64,000 bases of DNA from Yoonia sp. I 8.24 (lineage in GTDB: Bacteria > Pseudomonadota > Alphaproteobacteria > Rhodobacterales > Rhodobacteraceae): assembly GCF_022096995.1 (NCBI RefSeq), contig NZ_JACXGQ010000007.1:62001-126000 (forward strand). The letters run 5' to 3'. The translations under genes and the position numbers were made by a program. Numbering within the stretch: the first letter of the stretch is position 1; each line of letters opens with the position of its first letter. This document shows, one piece after another, positions 58,017-64,000 of this stretch. A model generated the notes under the pieces. It ran no database searches, was not told the origin of the DNA, and saw only the letters and a list, made by a program, of their open reading frames with translations.

Positions 58017-59417
58017 ATGGCCGTTCAAAAACTTTATGCGGGGGCTAAGCTGCGCGAATTGCGCGGGCGGCTGTCACTGACCCAAAAGGATTTCGCCGCT
58101 AAGCTGGGCGTGTCCTTGCCCTATTTGAACCAAATGGAAAACAACAACCGCCCCGTATCGACAGCTGTGGTGTTGGGACTAGCCCAAGAGTTCGGCTTTG
58201 ATGTCACCGAATTACAAGCCGGGGACGAGGCCCGATTGGTGAGTGACATGCGCGAGGCGATGGCCGATCCAGTACTGGCGGGCCCTGCCCCCGCGCTTGC
58301 TGATTTGCGGTTGGTCGCGGCCAACGCCCCTGCCATAGCCCGCGCGTTTTTAGATTTACATAGCGCCTATCGCCAAACCCATGAACGGCTTGCATCACTG
58401 GACGAGGCACTGGGCCGCGAGGATGTCCGCCTGCAACCTAGCCCTTGGGAAGAGGTGCGTGATTTCTTTCATTATTGCGACAACTATATCGACCCGGTTG
58501 ACCGCAGCGCGGAACGATTTGCGGTCCAGCGCCAACCGGATGAAACAATAGCCCAAGCCGCCATGCGCGCGCTATCCGCGCACAATATCACCGTCACTTT
58601 TACCAATAGCAAAACGCTAAGGCATTATGATCCTGCCAGCCGTACCCTGTCGATGTCGCGCGACAGCCACCCTGCGACCCAATGCTTTCAATTGCTATTG
58701 CAGCTGGCCTTGATCACCCAAAGCGATCTATTGGACGCGACGTTAGATCTGGCCCGGTTTCAATCACCCGAGGCCCGCAGCATCGCCAAGGTTGGGCTGG
58801 CCAACTATTTTGCAGGGGCCGCGCTGATGCCTTATGGCGCGTTCCTAGAAGCCGCCCAATCCGACCGCCATGATCTAGAGCTGCTGGCGACCCGGTTTGG
58901 TGCCTCGATTGAACAGGTCGCGCACCGCCTCTCCACGTTGCAACGCCCCGGTGCAAAGGGCATCCCGTTCTTTTTTGTGCGGGTCGATCAGGCCGGAACG
59001 ATTACCAAACGCCATTCAGCAACCACGCTGCAATTTGCCCGATTTGGCGGCGCTTGCCCGCTTTGGAACGTGCATCAGGCCTTTGCTAACCCCGGACAGT
59101 TTTTACGCCAGCTTGCCGAAACGCCTGACGGGGCGCAGTATTTCTGTCTGGCGCGCGATGTCAGTAAATCCGGCGGCGCCTACAATGTCCCGACGCGGCG
59201 CTACGCAATTGGGCTTGGCTGCGAGGTCAAACATGCGCCCGCCCTTGTCTACGCCGATCATATGGATTTGGGCGCGCCAAGCGCCTATGCGCCAATTGGG
59301 ATTTCATGCCGCATTTGCGAACGGCGCGATTGTCATCAGCGCTCTGTCCCGCCGCTTGAACGCCAGCTTAGCGTGGACCCGAACACCCGTGGTGTCCTGC
59401 CCTACCAACTGGATTGA
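58017..59417 (+). CDS. pccR: Short-chain fatty acyl-CoA regulator PccR/ScfR family
   Basis: A 466-residue regulator. It has an XRE-type HTH at residues about 10-65 (KLRELRGRLSLTQKDFAAKLGVSLPYLNQMENNNRPV). The middle is an ImmA/IrrE-like domain with FAGAALMPYGAFL in place of a catalytic HExxH motif. The C-terminal ScfR part has CRICERRDCHQRSVPP. R. sphaeroides PccR activates propionyl-CoA carboxylase genes. The ATG at 58017 is chosen. TTTGC and TTGCAAA half-sites just upstream (57972, 58001) suggest autoregulation. Confidence 0.88.
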   Translation: MAVQKLYAGAKLRELRGRLSLTQKDFAAKLGVSLPYLNQMENNNRPVSTAVVLGLAQEFGFDVTELQAGDEARLVSDMREAMADPVLAGPAPALADLRLVAANAPAIARAFLDLHSAYRQTHERLASLDEALGREDVRLQPSPWEEVRDFFHYCDNYIDPVDRSAERFAVQRQPDETIAQAAMRALSAHNITVTFTNSKTLRHYDPASRTLSMSRDSHPATQCFQLLLQLALITQSDLLDATLDLARFQSPEARSIAKVGLANYFAGAALMPYGAFLEAAQSDRHDLELLATRFGASIEQVAHRLSTLQRPGAKGIPFFFVRVDQAGTITKRHSATTLQFARFGGACPLWNVHQAFANPGQFLRQLAETPDGAQYFCLARDVSKSGGAYNVPTRRYAIGLGCEVKHAPALVYADHMDLGAPSAYAPIGISCRICERRDCHQRSVPPLERQLSVDPNTRGVLPYQLD

Positions 59418-59453
59418 ACGGCAAGGGCGCGCACGCCCCTGCCAAACTGCCGC

Positions 59454-59696
59454 TTAGGCCGCTTTGGCCAAAAGTCCGGCAATTTCATCCTTGAGCACCA
59501 TGCGCTGTTTGCGCATTTCAGCCATATGCACATCATCGGTCGGTTCAACATCGGTTTCGGCACGGTGAACCGCCCGGTTCACAACGTGATACTCTTCATA
59601 CAACTTCGCAAAATGGGCATCGTTGGCCTTAAGCGCAAGCATCGCATCATGCTGATCTGGAAATTCTTCGAGCAGTTCGTGCGGGGTATGTGACAT
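59454..59696 (-). CDS. YdcH-family (DUF465) protein
   Basis: An 80-residue helical protein of the YdcH/DUF465 family (PHELLEEFPDQHDAMLALKANDAHFAKLYEEYHVVNRAVHRAE, then KQRMVLKDEIAGLL). The function is unknown. It faces pccR convergently and is separate from the bet operon. Confidence 0.88.
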   Translation of the reverse strand: MSHTPHELLEEFPDQHDAMLALKANDAHFAKLYEEYHVVNRAVHRAETDVEPTDDVHMAEMRKQRMVLKDEIAGLLAKAA

Positions 59697-59789
59697 CTTT
59701 GTTATCCTTAATTTGCTGTCTTGGCCAAAGCTTAGGATGCAGGGAATCGCACCGCATTGATCCCGATCAACAAATGGATTTTCATGTTC

Positions 59790-61448
59790 CTATCGCTGCG
59801 CAGTTTCCCAATTTGGATTGATCCACGGCTCCACGTTTTCAGCAGGCAGTGGATGACGTTGCAGCACAAAATCCGCAACTTTTTCACCGACCATGATCGA
59901 AGGGCCATTCAGATTACCATTTGTAATCCGTGGAAAAATCGAACTATCGGCCACACGCAGACCTTCGACCCCGATTACCCGCGCCTGTGGATCAACCACG
60001 GCCATCGGATCATCGGCCGCGCCCATTTTACATGTGCCGCATGGGTGATAGGCGCTTTCGGCATGGTCCCGAATGAAATCATCCAAGGCCTCATCTGTTT
60101 GCGCGGCCTCACCCGGCTGAATTTCATGCCCACGATATTCGTCAAACGCCGCCTGGCCAAAGATTTCACGGGTCAAGCGGATGCATTTGCGGAAATCCTC
60201 CCAGTCGCTGGGATCAGACATATAGTTGAACGCGATTTTCGGGTCTTCGTTGGGATCACTCGATTTCAAAGTCACGGCACCACGCGACACAGACCGCATC
60301 GGGCCAACATGAGCCTGAAACCCGTGCCCTTCGGGCGCGACTTTACCATCATAGCTGACCGCGATGGGCAAGAAGTGGAACTGAATATCGGGATATTTCA
60401 CCCCTTTATCAGAGCGAATAAACCCGGCGCTTTCGAACTGGTTGGACGATCCTAAACCGGTCTTCCAAAGCAACCATTCGAGCCCAATTTTTGCCTTGCC
60501 GCGCAGATTCCAATAGGAAAACAGCGTGACCGGTTTTGTCGCAGCTTGTTGGATATAAAGCTCAAGATGGTCTTGCAGGTTTTGCCCGACCCCCGGACGG
60601 TCCGCGACCACATCAATACCGTGTTCTGCCAAGTGATCTGCCGGGCCAACCCCCGAAAGCATCAATAGCTTTGGCGAGTTGAGCGAAGAGGCAGCCACGA
60701 TCACTTCGACGTTTGCCTTGATGATTTCGACCTTATTGCCGCGGCTGATCTCTACACCAACAGCGCGCCCATTTTCGATCACAATGCGCCGCGCAAAGGC
60801 ACGGATGATATTGCAATTAGGCCGTTTAAGCGCCGGACGTAAATAGGCCGATGCCGCAGACCAGCGGTGCCCCTTGTATATCGTCGCATCAAACGGGCCA
60901 AAGCCTTCTTGTTGCTGACCGTTATAGTCACCGGTGACCGGATACCCGGCTTCTTCGCCTGCTTTGACAAAGGCGCGGGTCAGCGGGTTTTTGCGCGGGC
61001 CGCGCGTGATATGCAGCGGGCCGTCTTTGCCACGCCAATCGGCATCGCCGCCATGGCCACCTTCGTGCCAATGTTCCATCCGTTTGAAATAGGGCAGCAC
61101 ATCGGCATAGGACCAGCCCTGTGCGCCGCTTTCGGCCCAGTGATCGTAATCACAGGCATGACCGCGCACATAAATCATCCCATTGATCGAAGAGGACCCC
61201 CCGATCACCTTGCCGCGCGGGGTTACCAGCGAACGCCCCCCAAGATGCGGTTCAGGTTCGGTCTTGAGCCCCCAATCATACATTTTCATGTTCATTGGAT
61301 AGGACAAGGCCGCGGGCATCTGAATGAACGGCCCCCGGTCTGACCCACCGTGTTCGATAATCAGCACTTGCTTGCCAGCTTCGGCCAGACGGTAGGCCAT
61401 TGCACACCCTGCTGATCCGGCCCCAACGATGACATAATCTGCCTCCAT
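59790..61448 (-). CDS. betA: Choline dehydrogenase
   Basis: A 552-residue GMC-family flavoprotein that oxidises choline to betaine aldehyde. The FAD motif is [27 protein letters not shown], followed by [27 protein letters not shown], with a C-terminal [25 protein letters not shown]. The start overlaps the betB stop by one base (TAATG). It is the last gene of a betC-betB-betA operon on the minus strand. Confidence 0.95.
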   Translation of the reverse strand: MEADYVIVGAGSAGCAMAYRLAEAGKQVLIIEHGGSDRGPFIQMPAALSYPMNMKMYDWGLKTEPEPHLGGRSLVTPRGKVIGGSSSINGMIYVRGHACDYDHWAESGAQGWSYADVLPYFKRMEHWHEGGHGGDADWRGKDGPLHITRGPRKNPLTRAFVKAGEEAGYPVTGDYNGQQQEGFGPFDATIYKGHRWSAASAYLRPALKRPNCNIIRAFARRIVIENGRAVGVEISRGNKVEIIKANVEVIVAASSLNSPKLLMLSGVGPADHLAEHGIDVVADRPGVGQNLQDHLELYIQQAATKPVTLFSYWNLRGKAKIGLEWLLWKTGLGSSNQFESAGFIRSDKGVKYPDIQFHFLPIAVSYDGKVAPEGHGFQAHVGPMRSVSRGAVTLKSSDPNEDPKIAFNYMSDPSDWEDFRKCIRLTREIFGQAAFDEYRGHEIQPGEAAQTDEALDDFIRDHAESAYHPCGTCKMGAADDPMAVVDPQARVIGVEGLRVADSSIFPRITNGNLNGPSIMVGEKVADFVLQRHPLPAENVEPWINPNWETAQR

Positions 61449-62899
61449 TAAAACGGTGCCTCCACATCGCTCATCGCGACATAAACACCTTTGATTTGGC
61501 TATAGTGTTCGATGGCGGCTTTTGAATTTTCACGCCCGACGCCTGACATTTTAGAGCCGCCAAAAGGCGCTTCGACAGGTGCAAGGTTATAGGTGTTGAT
61601 ATAGCAGGTGCCTGCTTCGAACCCTGCGGCCATCCGGTGCGCGCGGGTCAGGTCAGCGGTGAACACGCCCGCAGCAAGGCCAAAATCAGTGGCATTTGCA
61701 CGCGTCAGCGCCTCTTCTTCTGTTTCAAAATCAAGCACCGACATAACCGGGCCAAAGATTTCATCACGCGCGATCGTCATATCATCGGTCACATCCGCAA
61801 AGACGGTCGCTTCGAGGAAAAACCCGTCACCATCCACGCGTTTACCGCCCGCGACCAGCGTGGCCCCTTCTTCCATGCCTTTCGCGATGAAACCTTCGAC
61901 AATATCGCGTTGGCGTTCTGACACCATCGGGCCGTAGTTCACGTCGGGGTCTTGCGGATCACCCATTTTGATCCCGGCAAGCCGTTCTGTCAGGCGCTTG
62001 AGAAAAGCGTCTTTGATACCTTTTTGGACGAACACACGGGTGCCGTTTGAACAAACTTGGCCAGACGAATAGAAGTTGCCCAAGATCGCGCCAGACACAG
62101 CGTTTTCCAAATCCGCATCATCAAAGACAACCATTGGGGATTTGCCGCCCAATTCCATTGTCACGTGACGCAGCCCTTCGGCTGCGGCGGCATAGACTTT
62201 TTGCCCTGTCGGCACAGACCCGGTCAGTGATACCTTGTCGACCCGCGCATCTGTGATCAGCGAGGCACCTACGGCACCGTAGCCTTGAATGACGTTATAG
62301 ACACCGGCGGGTGCGCCTGCCTCTATCAATATTTCTGCGACTTTCAACGCGCACAGCGGCGTGGTTTCTGACGGTTTAAACACCATCGCATTGCCACAGG
62401 CCAAAGCGGGTGCGCCTTTCCAGCAGGCGATTTGTGTCGGGTAATTCCATGCGCCGATCCCGACACACACACCCAAAGGTTCGCGACGGGTATAGACAAA
62501 ATCATCACCTAACTGGATGTGTTCGCCCGTGATGCTCGCGGCCAGACCACCGAAATATTCCAACGCATCGGCACCCGAGGTCGCATCTGCCACAGATGTT
62601 TCTTGATAGGGTTTTCCCGTGTCATATGTTTCCAAGACCGACAGGTCATGGTTACGCGTCCGCATGATGTCAGCCGCTTTGCGCAACACGCGGCCACGAT
62701 CCGTGGCGGTCCAGGCGGCCCATTCTTTTTGCGCGCGCGCGGCTGACGCAATTGCACGGTCCACAATCGCAGGTGTGGCAGCGTGCAAGGTCGCGACAAC
62801 CTTACCTGTGTACGGGTAGATCACCTCGATCGGCTCTCCGGCGGTATCTTCGACATATTGGCCATCGATGAAATGGCTAGCTTTGGGTTGTGTGGTCAT
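61448..62899 (-). CDS. betB: Betaine aldehyde dehydrogenase
   Basis: A 483-residue aldehyde dehydrogenase that makes glycine betaine, an osmoprotectant. It has [21 protein letters not shown] with the general-base Glu and [15 protein letters not shown] with the nucleophilic Cys. ATG 62899 has GGAGG 7 bases upstream; the longer frame adds 26 residues and is not used. The betC gene stops 43 bases upstream. Confidence 0.94.
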   Translation of the reverse strand: MTTQPKASHFIDGQYVEDTAGEPIEVIYPYTGKVVATLHAATPAIVDRAIASAARAQKEWAAWTATDRGRVLRKAADIMRTRNHDLSVLETYDTGKPYQETSVADATSGADALEYFGGLAASITGEHIQLGDDFVYTRREPLGVCVGIGAWNYPTQIACWKGAPALACGNAMVFKPSETTPLCALKVAEILIEAGAPAGVYNVIQGYGAVGASLITDARVDKVSLTGSVPTGQKVYAAAAEGLRHVTMELGGKSPMVVFDDADLENAVSGAILGNFYSSGQVCSNGTRVFVQKGIKDAFLKRLTERLAGIKMGDPQDPDVNYGPMVSERQRDIVEGFIAKGMEEGATLVAGGKRVDGDGFFLEATVFADVTDDMTIARDEIFGPVMSVLDFETEEEALTRANATDFGLAAGVFTADLTRAHRMAAGFEAGTCYINTYNLAPVEAPFGGSKMSGVGRENSKAAIEHYSQIKGVYVAMSDVEAPF

Positions 62900-62942
62900 G
62901 GCGGCGCCTCCGGCGGGAGTATTTTGTGGAAAAAAGAAAGGG

Positions 62943-64000
62943 TTATTCGCCACGCGGAAAGCGTTGGCCGTCTTCAAGGATGTTCAGGTCCATGTGATTA
63001 CGCATATAGCGTTCAGACGCTTTTTGGAGCGGCTGGTAATCCCACGGGTAATAGTTGCCGTTGCGCAGGGCCTCGTACACGACCCAACGGCAGGCTTGGG
63101 AATGGCGCACATCAGCGTCGAATTTGTCCAAATCCCAGCGCGCTTCGGATTTGGCGCGCAGTTGAGTGACAGTGCCTTGGTGGGCGGGAACGTCAGCAAG
63201 GTTGGTAAGCTCGTGCGGGTCCGCATCCATATCAAACAGCTGATCCGCATCCAGCGCGCAGCGGTTATATTTCCATTTGCCATAGCGCAGGGACACGAGC
63301 GGGGCATAGGACCCTTCGGCGGCGTATTCCATCGCCACGGGTGTATCACGCGTGCCACCCTGCCCCAAAGGCACAAGGCTTTCGCCGCTGGTCCACGGCA
63401 TCACATCCGACATATCAACCTCCGCCAAATCGCAAAGCGTCGGTGTCAGGTTAATGGTGCTGACAGGTACCTGAACCAGCCCAGGTTCCATATCCGGGCT
63501 CGCGATCATCAACGGCACGCGCGCAGACCCTTCAAAGAACGACATCTTGAACCACATGCCACGTTCGCCCAGCATATCGCCGTGGTCAGATACGAACACG
63601 ATTGTCGCCTCTTGGCGGCTGTCCTTGAGCGTTTGCAGAATTTCGCCAATCTTATCATCAAGATAGCTGATGTTCGCAAAATATGCCTGACGCGCCCGGC
63701 GGATATGGTCGGGGGTTATATCAAATTTCCGGGCATCCATCGCATCATAGAGACGCTTGGAATGCGGATCGAGATCATCATAAGCGATCTCATCCACGAC
63801 CGGATCAAGATGGGCGCAGTCGTTGTATAAATCCCAATACTTCTTGCGGGCGACATAGGGGTCATGCGGATGCGTAAAGCTGACGGTCAAACACCAAGGC
63901 CGCGCATCATGGCCACGTGACAGGTCATAGATTTTGCGGGTCGCATGATAGGCGACCTCGTCATCATATTCCATTTGGTTGGAAATCTCGGCCACGCCAG
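62943..64000 (-). CDS. betC: Choline-sulfatase, C-terminal part (partial)
   Basis: The visible 352 codons are the C-terminal two-thirds of a sulfatase; the reading frame runs off the right edge with no start. It has [55 protein letters not shown] (metal-site SDHGD), and [19 protein letters not shown]. It hydrolyses choline-O-sulfate to choline, feeding BetA and BetB. The catalytic formylglycine Cys lies outside the window. Confidence 0.92.
   Translation of the reverse strand, partial: GVAEISNQMEYDDEVAYHATRKIYDLSRGHDARPWCLTVSFTHPHDPYVARKKYWDLYNDCAHLDPVVDEIAYDDLDPHSKRLYDAMDARKFDITPDHIRRARQAYFANISYLDDKIGEILQTLKDSRQEATIVFVSDHGDMLGERGMWFKMSFFEGSARVPLMIASPDMEPGLVQVPVSTINLTPTLCDLAEVDMSDVMPWTSGESLVPLGQGGTRDTPVAMEYAAEGSYAPLVSLRYGKWKYNRCALDADQLFDMDADPHELTNLADVPAHQGTVTQLRAKSEARWDLDKFDADVRHSQACRWVVYEALRNGNYYPWDYQPLQKASERYMRNHMDLNILEDGQRFPRGE

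Noticed and set aside
62868-63830. A 320-codon plus-strand frame opposite betC
   Set aside because: It is an antisense shadow rich in His and Arg with no domain.

Overview
The window looks like chromosomal DNA of a Rhodobacteraceae (Roseobacter-group) alphaproteobacterium. The evidence is the hom-glpX-recJ order, a RecJ/tRNA-Glu block, UbiK, SdhE, HdaA next to ppk1, PF13403-type Hint proteins, a propionyl-CoA carboxylase/methylmalonyl-CoA mutase cluster with a PccR/ScfR-type regulator, and a choline-O-sulfate betCBA operon. Most genes are GC-rich and tightly packed, often with 4-bp ATGA/TTGA start-stop overlaps. A few AT-richer inserts stand out.

Layout. 1-4.1 kb: end of hom, glpX, a small membrane protein behind a 9-bp tandem repeat, recJ and tRNA-Glu. 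4.1-7.7 kb: glyoxalase I, a secreted DUF1194 protein, MarR-type and WYL regulators, and a divergent epoxide-hydrolase-like gene with a clear palindromic operator. 7.7-12.7 kb: sdhE with an HTH regulator, divergent aspartate aminotransferase, a hydroxyacid dehydrogenase/CsaA/proC operon and YbjN. 13.0-17.4 kb: an orphan protein with an N-terminal segment resembling DUF4157/eCIS-type cargo, an M42 peptidase, a kinase-like protein with a 3' end rearranged by duplication, a secreted protein and ubiK. 17.4-22.6 kb: lgt, a MidA/NDUFAF7-like methyltransferase, pgeF, a Hint protein without its usual cysteine, and a MATE pump.

22.7-32.4 kb is the most mosaic stretch. It holds a DUF2461 gene, a dehydrogenase-DUF4166 fusion translationally coupled to an Imm11-like gene, a second Imm11-like gene framed by 20-bp direct repeats next to parE, an AT-rich DUF3800 gene, and two copies of a palindromic repeat in convergent gaps. 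32.4-38.5 kb: DUF3047, cytochrome c lipoprotein, lolD/lolC, ThuA-like, DUF2937 and proS. 38.5-45.1 kb: AI-2E-type permease, hdaA, ppk1, ppx and a PP2C phosphatase, a likely polyphosphate/replication module. 45.1-49.2 kb: nuclease-like, DjlA-like, GNAT and VOC genes, and a second Hint protein that keeps its cysteine.

49.3-59.4 kb is the propionyl-CoA to succinyl-CoA pathway (mcm, pccA, pccB) with a small lipoprotein and PccR. An AT-rich gap upstream of pccB carries repeated TTTGC/GCAAA half-sites that fit PccR control. 59.4-64 kb: a DUF465 protein and the osmoprotectant operon betC-betB-betA, with betC running off the right edge.

No CRISPR array, rRNA, phage or intact IS element was seen. No complete new multi-gene system can be claimed. 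The best leads are the eCIS-cargo-like orphan, the paired Imm11-like genes in the mosaic stretch, and the tandem repeat at about 1.9 kb.
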